NCBI RefSeq assembly: GCF_003952665.1
Contig: NZ_CP017946.1
Location: 5,661,001 to 5,725,000, forward strand
Reading direction: 5' to 3'
Source of the DNA: Bosea sp. Tri-49
GTDB taxonomy: Bacteria; Pseudomonadota; Alphaproteobacteria; Rhizobiales; Beijerinckiaceae
Length of the DNA stretch: 64,000 nucleotides
Part shown: piece after piece, positions 11,514-20,348 of the stretch
Position numbering within the stretch: the first letter of the stretch is position 1
Layout: each line of letters opens with the position of its first letter
Made by a program: the position numbers and the translations under genes
The notes under the pieces: generated by a model
Seen by the model: only the letters and a program-made list of their open reading frames with translations
What the model was told of the DNA's origin: nothing
Databases searched by the model: none

Positions 11514-14213
11514 ATGAGCGAAACACCGCGCCGTACGGCGCTCGACACAGGTGGGACGATCCGCAAGCGGCTGGAACGCCTCACCATGGCGTCGCGGCTG
11601 TCGCTCGCCTGGGAGCGGCTCTGGCCGAAGCTGTGGGCGCCGCTTTGCGTCGTCCTGCTCTTTCTTGCCGTCTCCTGGTTCGGCCTCTGGCTGCACCTGC
11701 CCTGGTGGGGGCGTGCCGCCGGCTCGGCCATCTTCGCTCTCCTCCTGCTGGGAAGCTTCTGGCCGGCCATCACCGGCCGCTGGCCGAGCCGCCGCGAGGC
11801 TTTGGCTCGGCTCGACCATTCCATGGATGGCGCGCATCGCCCGGCGACTGCGCTTGAGGATACGCTCGCGGTCGGCGGCAAGGACCCGGTCTCGCAGGCG
11901 CTGTGGACGCTGCATCTGCAGCGGCAGGGCGCCCATGTCGCGGCACTCAAGGTGGCTCCACCGCAACCGCATATGGCGGGGCGTGACAAGCGGGCGCTGC
12001 GTGCGGCGCCTCTGGTTGCCGCTGTCGCCGGTTTCTTCGTCGCCGGGCACGAGGTCCTGCCGCGGCTCACCGCCGCGTTCGACTGGCGCGGTCCGGCCCT
12101 TGCTGCAGCCGCGGTGCGGATCGACGCCTGGATCGACCCGCCGGCCTATACGCGCATGCCGCCCATCCTGATCGACTTCGCCAGGCTGGCGAGCCCCAAT
12201 TTCAACGTGCCCGAGAAGTCGACGGTGGTAGTGCGCATTGCCGGGCGCAGCGGCATGGATGTCGCGACCACCGGCCGGCTCGATGTCGTGCCTGTCGAGG
12301 GCAAGCCTGGCGAAGCCAAACCGGCTGATGCCAAGGCTGCACCGGTGAACACGGTCGCGGTGACGGAGAAACGCTATCTGCTCGCCGGCGACGGCACCTT
12401 GCGCATCACCGGCTCGGGCGCTCCCGCCCAGACGCTGAGCCTGCACGCCATCATCGACCAGAAGCCTGAGATCGCTTTTGCCGAGCCACCCAAGCCGGTC
12501 AGCGGCGTGCAAGGCGGGCTCGGCATCAGCTACCGCGCCAAGGACGATTACGGCATCGCCTCGGCCGAGGTCATCGTCTCGCGCGTCGCCCCCCTCGCGG
12601 GCGGTCGCTCGCTGGTGGAGGCGCCGAAGCAGATCCTGCCGGTGCCATCCTCCGGCTCTGGCGAAGACGAGATGAAGAGCACGGTCGACTTCTCAGCCCA
12701 TCCCTGGGCCGGCGCCAAGGTCAATCTGAGCCTCCTGGCGCGCGACGAGACCGGACAGGAGGGGCGCAGCGAGACAGTCGAGGTCACGCTGCCGCAGCGG
12801 ACTTTCACCAAGCCGTTGGCCAAGGCGCTGGTCGAGCAGCGTCGCAAGCTGATCATGGACGTCGATACGCGCAAGAAGGTCCAGCTTGCGCTCGACGCGA
12901 TGATGATCGAGCCCGACCGCTTCATGAAGGAGACCGGCGTCTATCTTGGCATGCGCATGATTAGCGAGCGTTTGCGCCGTGCCGCCAGCGACGACCAGCT
13001 GCGCGATACCGCCGAGATGATGTGGGTGCTGGCGCTGCAGCTCGAGGATGGCGACCTGTCGGATGCCGAAAAGGCGCTGCGGGCCGCGCAGGAGAACTTG
13101 CAGCAGGCACTCGATCGCGGCGCCACCGAGGACGAGATCAAGAAGCTCACCGAAGAGATGCGCCGCGCCATGGACCGATTCATGCGCGAGCTAGCTCAGC
13201 AGATGCAGCGCCAGCAGCAGAATGGCGAGCGGAACCAGGCGCAGTTGCCCGAGAATTTCCGCACGGTGACGCCGCGCGACCTGCAGAACATGCTCAACCG
13301 CATCGAGGAGTTGTCGAAGCGCGGCGACATGGCCGAGGCGCAGCGCCTGATGGAGGAGCTCAACAACCTCCTGAACAATCTCAAGACGGCGCGCCCCGGC
13401 CAGCAGGATCCGCGGCAACGCGAGATGAACCAGGCGCTCGGCGATCTCGACCGGATGACTCGCGAGCAGCAGCAATTGCGCGACGAGACCTATCAACAGG
13501 ACCAGCAGCGCCAGAACCGGGCCCAGCGCGGCCAGCGCCCCGGCCAGCAGCAGGCGCGTCCCGGCCAGCAGGGCCAGCGCCAGCAAGGGCAGCAGGGCCA
13601 GCGCGGGCAGCGTGGCCAGCAACCCGGACAACAGCCTGGCGAGAACGGCGAAGACGGCGAGGGCGAGGACGGCCAGAACGCTGAAGGTGGGCAGGGCCAG
13701 GGTCAGGGCCTGTCGCAGCGCCAGCAGGCGCTGCGCGAACGCCTGCAGGATCTGCAGCGGCGCATGCGCGGCATGGGCGCCGACCCGGGCGAGCTCGGCG
13801 AGGCCGAGGACGCCATGCGCGAGGCGGAAGGCCAGCTCGGCCAGGGTCAGGATGGGCAGGCGATCGACGCGCAGGGGCGCGCGCTCGAAGCGCTGCGCAA
13901 GGGCGGCCAGAATCTGGCCCAGCAGATGCAGGGCGAACCTGGCGAGGGCGAGGGCAACGAGAACGCCTATGGCGAACCGGATGGGCGCCCGGCCGGCCGA
14001 CCTTCGGCACAGCAGCGCGACAACAACGACCCGCTCGGACGGCCGCAGCGTCAGCGCGACTGGGCCGATGGCCGCGTGCGTGTGCCCGGCGCCGACGAGA
14101 GCGCTACACAGCGGGCGCGACGCATCCTGGAAGAATTGCGCCGGCGTCTTGGCGATCCGCTGCGTCCGACCGAAGAACTCGACTATCTCGAGCGCCTGCT
14201 GCGGCGGAATTGA
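11514..14213 (+). CDS. Large DUF4175/TIGR02302-type membrane protein
   Basis: An 899-aa protein starting at ATG 11514 with GGAG upstream. Two adjacent membrane segments lie at about residues 42-62 and 64-84 (LWAPLCVVLLFLAVSWFGL and GSAIFALLLLGSFW), and a third near 163-182. A beta-rich, probably periplasmic region follows, then long helices (about 430-640). Residues 635-730 are extremely rich in Gln, Gly and Arg and look disordered. The last 70 residues (GRVRVPGADESATQRARRILEELRRRLGDP...ELDYLERLL) are a conserved helical end of this alphaproteobacterial family. Its function is not known to me. Its position downstream of lysA is common in Rhizobiales. Confidence 0.85.
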   Translation: MSETPRRTALDTGGTIRKRLERLTMASRLSLAWERLWPKLWAPLCVVLLFLAVSWFGLWLHLPWWGRAAGSAIFALLLLGSFWPAITGRWPSRREALARLDHSMDGAHRPATALEDTLAVGGKDPVSQALWTLHLQRQGAHVAALKVAPPQPHMAGRDKRALRAAPLVAAVAGFFVAGHEVLPRLTAAFDWRGPALAAAAVRIDAWIDPPAYTRMPPILIDFARLASPNFNVPEKSTVVVRIAGRSGMDVATTGRLDVVPVEGKPGEAKPADAKAAPVNTVAVTEKRYLLAGDGTLRITGSGAPAQTLSLHAIIDQKPEIAFAEPPKPVSGVQGGLGISYRAKDDYGIASAEVIVSRVAPLAGGRSLVEAPKQILPVPSSGSGEDEMKSTVDFSAHPWAGAKVNLSLLARDETGQEGRSETVEVTLPQRTFTKPLAKALVEQRRKLIMDVDTRKKVQLALDAMMIEPDRFMKETGVYLGMRMISERLRRAASDDQLRDTAEMMWVLALQLEDGDLSDAEKALRAAQENLQQALDRGATEDEIKKLTEEMRRAMDRFMRELAQQMQRQQQNGERNQAQLPENFRTVTPRDLQNMLNRIEELSKRGDMAEAQRLMEELNNLLNNLKTARPGQQDPRQREMNQALGDLDRMTREQQQLRDETYQQDQQRQNRAQRGQRPGQQQARPGQQGQRQQGQQGQRGQRGQQPGQQPGENGEDGEGEDGQNAEGGQGQGQGLSQRQQALRERLQDLQRRMRGMGADPGELGEAEDAMREAEGQLGQGQDGQAIDAQGRALEALRKGGQNLAQQMQGEPGEGEGNENAYGEPDGRPAGRPSAQQRDNNDPLGRPQRQRDWADGRVRVPGADESATQRARRILEELRRRLGDPLRPTEELDYLERLLRRN

Positions 14214-14228
14214 GCGCCGACGTCTCCC

Positions 14229-14322
14229 ATCATGCTCGGGCTTGACCCGAGCATCTCGGAAACCAGCATTCTCTGGTCCTGAGATTCTCGGGTCTGCGCT
14301 TCGCTTTGCCCGAGAATGACGC
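14229..14322. repeat. Palindromic intergenic repeat, copy 1 (three-hairpin form)
   Basis: The left hairpin has arms ATGCTCGGG (14232-14240) and CCCGAGCAT (14246-14254) with a 5-base loop. The middle hairpin pairs ACCAG with CTGGT. The right hairpin has arms ATTCTCGGG (14284-14292) and CCCGAGAAT (14309-14317). It ends in ATGACG. It lies between the convergent DUF4175 and aminotransferase genes. Related copies lie near 28.2, 39.8, 56.0 and 62.5 kb. Confidence 0.85.
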
Positions 14323-14331
14323 TCAGCTTGG

Positions 14332-15624
14332 TCAGCCCGCGCGATTGCCCGAGACGATCGCGAGCGCTGCAATGAAGCGGTCGAGATCGGCTTCGGTCAG
14401 ATAGGGCGCTGGCGAGACGCGGATGGTGTTGCCCTTGGCAACGCCGCCGCGGCGCACCGTCATCACCTTGTGCTGGTCGCGCAGCGACGCGACGACGGCG
14501 TTGCAGTCGGCGGCTGAACGCTTGCCGGTCAACGCGAAGGAGGTGATGCCGGCGACCATCTCCGGATCGTCCGGAGTCTGGATTTCGATCCCCTTGAGCT
14601 CGCGCGCCTTGGCGACCCAGTAGTTGCGCAGATGCCGATAGCGCGCTTCCTTGGCCTGCGGGCCGACCTCCTGATGCAGGGCGAGCGCGGTGGGAACGGC
14701 GAGCTGGGCGGCGAAGTTCGGCGTGCCGGTGTGGATGCGCGAGCGGACATCGTCGGCCTTGAAGTCCTCGTCGCCGTAATGAGTATCAATATCGGCCAGC
14801 CGATCACGGGCGATGTACATGACGCCGACACCGAGCGGTGCGCCGATCCATTTGTGCAGGTTGAAGCCGATGAAATCGACGCCGAGGTCCTTGGCCTTGA
14901 AGTCGACCTGACCCCAGCTATGGGCGGCGTCGAGGATGACGTCGATGCCGCGCGCCTTGGCCATGGCGGCAAGCTCCCTGACCGGCATCATCAGCCCGGT
15001 GCGGTGGCTGATATGGGTGAGCAGCAGCAGCTTCGTCTTCGGATTGGCCTTGAGCGCGGCCTCATAAGCCGCGAGCACATTCGCCTTGGTCGCGGGCTCG
15101 GGGATGTCGAACTTGGCGACTTCGACACCGCGCCGGCCCTTCAGCCAATTCATCGCGTACTGCATCGAATCATAGTCGAGATCGGCATAGAGCACGCCGT
15201 CGCCGGGTTTCAGCTTGTTGTAGCCGGCGATCAGGGTCTGCAGCGCCTCGGTCGCGCCGCGGGTCAGCGCGATCTCCTCGCGAGCCACGCCAAGGAAATC
15301 GGCCAGCGGCGTCCGGACATTGTCGAGGTCCTGGCCGATCTTGGTGCGGGCGTAGACCGTGTTCTCGAAGTTCACGAAATCGGTCAGGCGCTTGTATTCA
15401 GCCTTCACCGGCTCGGCCATGATGCCCCAATAGCCGTTCTCGAGGTTCACCATGTCGGGGGTGACGCTGTAGAGGCGCCGGACCGCGTCCCAATAGCCGG
15501 TGTCGGTGCCGAGGCCGCGCGTCGGCAGGGCCGGAAGCGAGCGGGCGAGGGCGGGCGCGGCGAGGATGGCGGTGCCGAGCGCAGCGAGCAATGTACGGCG
15601 GCTGAGGGCGGTCTGGTCGGTCAT
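14332..15624 (-). CDS. Tat-exported class V aminotransferase-fold PLP protein (isopenicillin-N-epimerase-like)
   Basis: A 430-aa protein. The N-terminus has a twin-arginine signal (LSRRTLLAALGTAILAAPALA, residues 7-27). The rest is an aminotransferase class V fold: VILDAAHSWGQVDF (Asp and His contacting PLP), then FNLHKWIGAPLGVG with the Schiff-base Lys, and an RVSPAPYLTEADLDRF C-terminal Arg/substrate region. The family includes isopenicillin N epimerase, cysteine desulfurases and Egt-type lyases. The reaction here cannot be named. A PLP enzyme sent folded across the membrane by Tat would act in the periplasm, which is unusual. No ergothioneine or beta-lactam gene is adjacent. Confidence 0.85.
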   Translation of the reverse strand: MTDQTALSRRTLLAALGTAILAAPALARSLPALPTRGLGTDTGYWDAVRRLYSVTPDMVNLENGYWGIMAEPVKAEYKRLTDFVNFENTVYARTKIGQDLDNVRTPLADFLGVAREEIALTRGATEALQTLIAGYNKLKPGDGVLYADLDYDSMQYAMNWLKGRRGVEVAKFDIPEPATKANVLAAYEAALKANPKTKLLLLTHISHRTGLMMPVRELAAMAKARGIDVILDAAHSWGQVDFKAKDLGVDFIGFNLHKWIGAPLGVGVMYIARDRLADIDTHYGDEDFKADDVRSRIHTGTPNFAAQLAVPTALALHQEVGPQAKEARYRHLRNYWVAKARELKGIEIQTPDDPEMVAGITSFALTGKRSAADCNAVVASLRDQHKVMTVRRGGVAKGNTIRVSPAPYLTEADLDRFIAALAIVSGNRAG

Positions 15625-15755
15625 GGCGGATTTTCCTGAGGCGGTCGCCTTCGCTAGCCGCCGCCTGTTTCAGGGCCATGACGACTGCCAGGTGGATTTA
15701 TCCCCGCACTGCGAAACGGATGCATACTGGCGCAAAGCGCAACCGGAGTGCCGCC

Positions 15756-16358
15756 ATGTCGATGCAAGGATCGCCAGCCGAGGAAGTCCCCGTCGAGGAG
15801 CCGCAGGCTCCGCGGGTGCCGGATCTTGCCGTAACGGTCACGCGGCTCGCCCGCCTGGCGCCGATGGGCAAGGCAGAAATCATGAACAACATCGCCTTGC
15901 ATTTCGATCGGCTCGCCGCCGAGGCCGATCTGACGACGCCGCTGCGCGTCTGCCATTTCCTGGCTCAAGCCGCGCATGAGAGCGACCGCTTCCGCACGCT
16001 GGAGGAGAAGGGCGGGAAGAAGCAGTTTGCTCGCTACGAAGGCCGTGCCGATCTCGGCAACACCGAGCCCGGCGACGGTGCGCGCTATCACGGGCGCGGC
16101 ATTTTCCAGCTGACTGGCCGGGCCAACTACAAGCGCATCGGCCGGATGCTGAACGTCGACCTGGAAGGGCGGCCGGAGCTCGCGCTCGACCCGCGCGTCT
16201 CGGTCCAGATCGCCTTCGCCTATTGGCGCGACCGCAAGATCAACGCGGCTGCCGATCGCGACGATGCAGTCCGCGTCACCCAGCTGATCAATGGCGGCGC
16301 CAACGGCCTCGCCGACCGCCGGCAATTGCTGACGACGGCGAAGGGGATCTGGTTCTAG
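15756..16358 (+). CDS. Glycoside hydrolase family 19-type lysozyme/chitinase-like protein
   Basis: A 200-aa protein; ATG 15756 has GGAG eight bases upstream. After about 45 variable, Pro/Glu-rich residues comes a GH19-like lysozyme core: RVCHFLAQAAHESDRFRTLEE with the catalytic Glu of AHES, GDGARYHGRGIFQLTGRANYKRIG (a GRGxxQLTGRxNY signature), and INGGANGLADRRQLL. Such domains occur in phage endolysins and bacterial chitinase-like muramidases. No signal peptide is visible, and no holin or phage gene flanks it. It is therefore either a domesticated endolysin or an unconventionally released hydrolase. It converges with the next gene (three bases apart). Confidence 0.85.
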   Translation: MSMQGSPAEEVPVEEPQAPRVPDLAVTVTRLARLAPMGKAEIMNNIALHFDRLAAEADLTTPLRVCHFLAQAAHESDRFRTLEEKGGKKQFARYEGRADLGNTEPGDGARYHGRGIFQLTGRANYKRIGRMLNVDLEGRPELALDPRVSVQIAFAYWRDRKINAAADRDDAVRVTQLINGGANGLADRRQLLTTAKGIWF

Positions 16359-16361
16359 GTC

Positions 16362-17516
16362 TCAGCGGTGCCCGGCCTTCAGCGCCTGGTCGAGATCGTC
16401 GTAGAGATCGTCGACATCCTCGATGCCGGTCGAGAGACGCAGCAGATCGGGTGGGCAAGGCGAGCCCGCGCCTTCGATCGAGGCGCGGTGCTCGATCAGG
16501 CTCTCGACGCCGCCGAGCGAGGTGGCGCGCTTGTAGAGCTCGACATGGGCAGCCGATTTGATCGCCGCCGACTCGCCACCGGTGACCTGGACCGAGAGCA
16601 TGAAGCCGAAGCCGCCCTCCATCTGGCGCGCCGCGATGTCGTGCCCGGGATGCTGCGGCAGGCCGGGGTAGAGCACGCGCGAGACCAGCGGGTGGGCGGA
16701 AAGCTTCTGCGCCAAGACCATGGCCGAGGCCGACTGGCGCTCCTGCCGGACATGGAGCGTGCGCATGCCGCGCATCAGCAGATAGGCCTCGAATGGGCCG
16801 AGAATGCCGCCCTGGCCCTTGCGCACGGTCTTGATGCGCGCCCAGAACTCATCATCCTGTCGAGCGCACAGCGCGCCCGCGATCACATCGGAATGGCCGT
16901 TCAGCACCTTCGTGGCGGCATGCATGACGATGTCGGCGCCGAGTGTGAGCGGGCGGGTGTGCACGGGTGAGGCGCAGGTCGAGTCGACCGCGAGTCTGGC
17001 GCCGGCTGCATGGGCGATCTCGGCAGCTGCGGCGATATCGGTGATGGTCCAGAGCGGGTTGGATGGCGTTTCAATCCAGACCAGCTTGGTGACGCCGGGC
17101 TGCACGGCGGCCTTCAGCTTGGCGAGATCGTCGCTTTCGACGAAGTCGATCTTCAGCCCCCAGCGCGTCGCCTCGGTCAGCAGCCAGGAACGCAGCGCCC
17201 AGTACATCACCTTGGAGGCGACGACGTGATCGCCAGGGGACAGGGCCTGGAACACGGCAGTCGCCGCCGCCATGCCCGAGCTGAACAACAGGGCGCCGGC
17301 CTTGGCCTCTTCCAGCATGGCGAGGACGGCCTGCGCCTCGTGCACCGTCTCGTTGTCCGGCCGGCCATAGATGAAGCCGGTGGAATAGGCGTTGTCCTCG
17401 TCACGGATATAGGTGGTCGAGATATGGATCGGCGGCACCACGGCCTTGGTCAATGGATCGATCTTGCCCATCGCTTGAGCAGCGAGCGAACGGGGGTGCA
17501 GCGGGCGCGCGGTCAT
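16362..17516 (-). CDS. Cystathionine gamma-synthase/lyase family PLP enzyme
   Basis: A 384-aa type I PLP protein. Family landmarks are FIYGRPDNETVHEAQAVLAMLE, LLFSSGMAAATAVFQAL, WIETPSNPLWTITDI, and HAATKVLNGHSDVIAG with the PLP-binding Lys; ESLIEHRASIEG and LLRLSTGIEDVDDLYDDL close the protein. The family covers cystathionine gamma-synthase, gamma- and beta-lyases, O-succinylhomoserine sulfhydrylase and methionine gamma-lyase. The tag of this alphaproteobacterial subgroup does not settle the substrate. It acts in transsulfuration or methionine metabolism in the cytoplasm. Confidence 0.88.
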   Translation of the reverse strand: MTARPLHPRSLAAQAMGKIDPLTKAVVPPIHISTTYIRDEDNAYSTGFIYGRPDNETVHEAQAVLAMLEEAKAGALLFSSGMAAATAVFQALSPGDHVVASKVMYWALRSWLLTEATRWGLKIDFVESDDLAKLKAAVQPGVTKLVWIETPSNPLWTITDIAAAAEIAHAAGARLAVDSTCASPVHTRPLTLGADIVMHAATKVLNGHSDVIAGALCARQDDEFWARIKTVRKGQGGILGPFEAYLLMRGMRTLHVRQERQSASAMVLAQKLSAHPLVSRVLYPGLPQHPGHDIAARQMEGGFGFMLSVQVTGGESAAIKSAAHVELYKRATSLGGVESLIEHRASIEGAGSPCPPDLLRLSTGIEDVDDLYDDLDQALKAGHR

Positions 17517-17622
17517 GGGTGATCCAATTTTTCTACTATGAGAGACGATTCATCTCATTCGGTTTGCTGCAGTGCAAGAGGCTCGCCTTGTCCGGAGCGC
17601 AGAGACACCCCATCCTTGCCGC

Positions 17623-18132
17623 ATGAACATATCGACAGATCGAGCCGGCCGTCAGCCGACAGTATGGATTTCCGTCCTCATTGCCATCCTGCCGGTGGTG
17701 GCGGCTTCGCTGATCGGCAGCGCGGTGACGGTGCCGCAGATTCCCGGCTGGTATGCCGGCCTCGCCAAGCCATCCTTCAATCCGCCGAACTGGCTCTTTG
17801 CTCCGGTCTGGACGGCTTTGTTCGCACTGATGGCGCTGGTTGCTTTTCGCGTCTTGCGCTTGCCGGATGATACGCCGGACAGGGTGCAGGCGCTGCTCGC
17901 CTACCACGTCCAGCTTGCGCTCAACATGCTCTGGTCCTGCGTGTTCTTCGGCCTGAACAGCCCGGCCGGCGGGCTCGTCGTGATCGCGCTGCTGCTGGTG
18001 GCGATAGTCTGGACGATGCGGCGCTTCGCTGGGCTGGGCGACAGGCTCTCTGCAGCGCTGTTCGTGCCCTATCTCGCCTGGGTCTCGTTCGCGACCCTCC
18101 TCAACGCGTCAATCTGGTGGCTGAATCGCTGA
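17623..18132 (+). CDS. tspO: TspO/MBR family membrane protein
   Basis: A 169-aa protein; ATG 17623 begins just before the first membrane helix. Five membrane helices can be drawn (about residues 15-35, 50-70, 83-103, 108-128 and 138-158). WYAGLAKPSFNPPNWLFAPVWT is the TspO signature loop and first-helix motif, and the late WVSFATLLNASIWWLN matches the last helix. Bacterial TspO binds porphyrins and related tetrapyrroles and affects their turnover and stress responses. It converges with the response-regulator gene. Confidence 0.92.
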   Translation: MNISTDRAGRQPTVWISVLIAILPVVAASLIGSAVTVPQIPGWYAGLAKPSFNPPNWLFAPVWTALFALMALVAFRVLRLPDDTPDRVQALLAYHVQLALNMLWSCVFFGLNSPAGGLVVIALLLVAIVWTMRRFAGLGDRLSAALFVPYLAWVSFATLLNASIWWLNR

Positions 18133-18138
18133 GCCAAC

Positions 18139-18513
18139 TCACCCGATCGAGCGCTCGATCACGCGCAGCACCGTCTCGCGCAGTTCGGCGATGGTGAAGG
18201 GTTTGGTCATCACCTCCTCGACGATCGTCTCGAGGCTCTTGGCCCGCTCGCGCTGCTCGGCATAACCGGTCATCAGCATGATGGTGAGGTCGGGGAATTG
18301 CTGCTTTGCGGCGAGCGCCAGGGCGATGCCGTCCATCAATGGCATGCGGATGTCGGTGAGCAGCAGATCGAACCGACCCTGCTCGGCCATCAGGATGTCG
18401 AGCGCCTCGGCACCGTCGCCGGCGGTCAGGCAATCATGCCCGTCCATGGCGAGGCCGCGCGCGACCAGCGAGCGCAGGCTCTCTTCGTCGTCAACCACGA
18501 GAATGCGCGACAT
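18139..18513 (-). CDS. Single-domain response regulator, CpdR-like
   Basis: A 124-aa receiver domain with no output domain. ILVVDDEESLRSLV gives the acidic pair, LLLTDIRMPLMDG the phosphoacceptor Asp (about residue 53), MTGYAEQ the Thr switch, and MTKPF the Lys. Single-domain receivers encoded next to hpt in Rhizobiales include CpdR, the adaptor that hands cell-cycle proteins such as CtrA to ClpXP when unphosphorylated. That identity is inferred from size and position; a chemotaxis-like or other receiver cannot be excluded. It starts three bases after the hpt stop, so the two are likely one transcript. Confidence 0.8.
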   Translation of the reverse strand: MSRILVVDDEESLRSLVARGLAMDGHDCLTAGDGAEALDILMAEQGRFDLLLTDIRMPLMDGIALALAAKQQFPDLTIMLMTGYAEQRERAKSLETIVEEVMTKPFTIAELRETVLRVIERSIG

Positions 18514-18516
18514 CGT

Positions 18517-19077
18517 TCAGATCCCCGGCAGGCCGGCCTGATCGGCGGTCTCGATCACGCCGACATAGGGCAACTGGCGGTAGGAATGAGCGACGTCCAT
18601 GCCGTAACCGACGACGAAATAATCGGGGCACTCGAAGCCGACATAGTCCGCTTGGATATTGACGGCGCGCTTGGCCGGCTTCTCGAGCAAGACGGCGGTG
18701 GAGACCCGGGCGGCCCCCCGCGCGGCCAGCAGATCCTTAGCGAAGGCGAGCGTGCGGCCGGATTCGAGGATGTCGTCGACGAGCAGCACCTGCCTGCCGC
18801 GAACATCGCTCTGGACGTCGCGCAGGATCTCGACCTGGCCGGAAGAGATGGTGGCGGCGCGATAGCTAGAGAGGTGCACGAACTCGACCTGCGGGGTCAT
18901 GCCGGTACGATGCATGGCCCGAATCAGGTCGGCGACGAACATGAAGCTGCCCTTCAGCACCGCGACGACGAGCAGGTCCTCGCCGGAATCGGCTGCGATC
19001 TCGGCAGCCATTTCGGCATTGCGGGCGGCGATCGCAGCCTCGTCGTAGAGAACGCGGATACGCTGGGGCTGGGACAT
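18517..19077 (-). CDS. hpt: Hypoxanthine phosphoribosyltransferase
   Basis: A 186-aa type I PRTase. QVLLVDDILESGRTLAFAKDLL holds the PRPP-binding motif, LVVAVLKGSFMFVADLIRAM the pyrophosphate loop region, and YFVVGYGMDVAHSYRQLPYVG the C-terminal hood typical of Hpt. It salvages hypoxanthine (and guanine) to IMP (GMP) using PRPP. AAGGA lies nine bases before the start. A small GC hairpin lies at 19097-19116 in the leader. The receiver gene follows directly. Confidence 0.95.
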   Translation of the reverse strand: MSQPQRIRVLYDEAAIAARNAEMAAEIAADSGEDLLVVAVLKGSFMFVADLIRAMHRTGMTPQVEFVHLSSYRAATISSGQVEILRDVQSDVRGRQVLLVDDILESGRTLAFAKDLLAARGAARVSTAVLLEKPAKRAVNIQADYVGFECPDYFVVGYGMDVAHSYRQLPYVGVIETADQAGLPGI

Positions 19078-19096
19078 CGACGACCATTCCTTATAG

Positions 19097-19116
19097 GCGC
19101 GGGCCCATGCCCGCGC
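19097..19116. other. GC-rich hairpin between the zinc-ribbon gene and hpt
   Basis: A perfect 8-bp inverted repeat, GCGCGGGC and GCCCGCGC, around a CCAT loop. It lies downstream of the zinc-ribbon gene and 20 bases upstream of hpt on the same strand. No T run follows on the minus strand, so it is not a standard terminator. It may slow readthrough or sit in the hpt leader. Confidence 0.35.
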
Positions 19117-19221
19117 AGCCCCGTGATCGCGGGCTAAACTGTTTAGGCCCTAGTCATAGCGTCCATGCGCCGACAATTGAAGCGGCCGGTGCCCCGGAGG
19201 CGGGAAACCAGGTGTGGGAAA

Positions 19222-20049
19222 TCAGTAGAGAGCGGCGATGCCGTTGGGGTTAGTCGTGCCGAAGCGCAGCTGGACCGAGCGACCGTTCTCCGGTGGCGAG
19301 GCGAGGCGGGCGCGGAAATGCATCAGCTCGGCCGATTCGAGCGATGGGCGCGGCGGCTCCGTCGTCCAGCTGTAGAGCACCTTGCCATCCTCAGCCTGTA
19401 CCGTCACCGTGATCGGCGGCACCTTGGCCGTGCCCCTGGTGATGTTGGTGACGTCGCCAGTGACCACCAGGAAACGCCCCTGCGGGTCCTGAACCAGCTC
19501 GCTCTCGACGGCACTGAAGGCGAGTCCGCGCACATTCACCGGCAGGCCGATCTTGTCATAGAGGCCGGCAAGTTGCGGTATTGCCCGAACGACGTGCTCG
19601 CGTTGCCAGACACCGAGTCCGAGAATGGCGACGCCTGCCACCGCGAGGACGCTCGCGGCAGCCGACGGCAGGCGCGCAAGCGGGTTGCGGGCACTGGCCC
19701 AGTTTCGCTTCCGAGGAGGCGGCGGCAACGGTGCTGCATCCGACTGCGAGGGCTCGGTCCGCTCGGCTGCGATTGCCGAAATATCGGCATCGATCTCGGC
19801 GGCGCGGCGCAGCTCTTCCTCAAGCTCCGCCGCTGTCTGCTCGGGGCTGGGAGCAGTGGGAAGGTCCGGGATTGCGGCCTCCAGGTCGGACCGCAGAACC
19901 TCGTCCGTCGGCTGCGCTTCGGCAGCCTGAGGGGCTTCGATCTGCCAGGTCATCTGGCAGCTGGCGCAACGCACCTTGCGACCGCCGGCCCCGATCTTGG
20001 CCTCGGCGATCTCATATCGGCTGGCGCAATTGGGGCAGACGATCAGCAT
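19222..20049 (-). CDS. MJ0042-type zinc-ribbon membrane protein
   Basis: A 275-aa protein. The start at 20049 is set by the MLIVCPNCASRYEI beginning of the MJ0042 finger; CPNC and CASC (residues 4-7 and about 26-29) form a zinc ribbon followed by the conserved WQ. An acidic, Gln/Ala-rich linker leads to one membrane helix (ASVLAVAGVAILGLGVWQ, about residues 145-163). A DUF3426-like beta-rich domain follows, probably periplasmic (VNVRGLAFSAVESELVQDPQGRFLVVTGDVTN). Its role is unknown. It lies divergent from ftsE, as in other Rhizobiales. Confidence 0.85.
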   Translation of the reverse strand: MLIVCPNCASRYEIAEAKIGAGGRKVRCASCQMTWQIEAPQAAEAQPTDEVLRSDLEAAIPDLPTAPSPEQTAAELEEELRRAAEIDADISAIAAERTEPSQSDAAPLPPPPRKRNWASARNPLARLPSAAASVLAVAGVAILGLGVWQREHVVRAIPQLAGLYDKIGLPVNVRGLAFSAVESELVQDPQGRFLVVTGDVTNITRGTAKVPPITVTVQAEDGKVLYSWTTEPPRPSLESAELMHFRARLASPPENGRSVQLRFGTTNPNGIAALY

Positions 20050-20348
20050 GGCCCAGAAAACGGTTGCTCCGCGCGGTATCGGTGCGAAGCCTGATCCTCT
20101 CGCCGCCTCAAGCAAGCAGAAGCGGAAGCGGCACGCGGCTCCACGCTTCATAGGGTCGATTTATGGTTAATGTCGCGTAAAGCCACCTTTCGCTTCGGGC
20201 CCGGGTCCACCCCGATCGAAAGGGATCCATGCGTGATTGAGGAAAACACGTTCGGCGCTTCCCGCCGGGCTATCGTCTGGGTGTAGGATCGCGCTGGCTT
20301 GGCGCCCGTCCGGCACGATTCGGATTTGAGTGAGCGAGAGGAGCAGCG

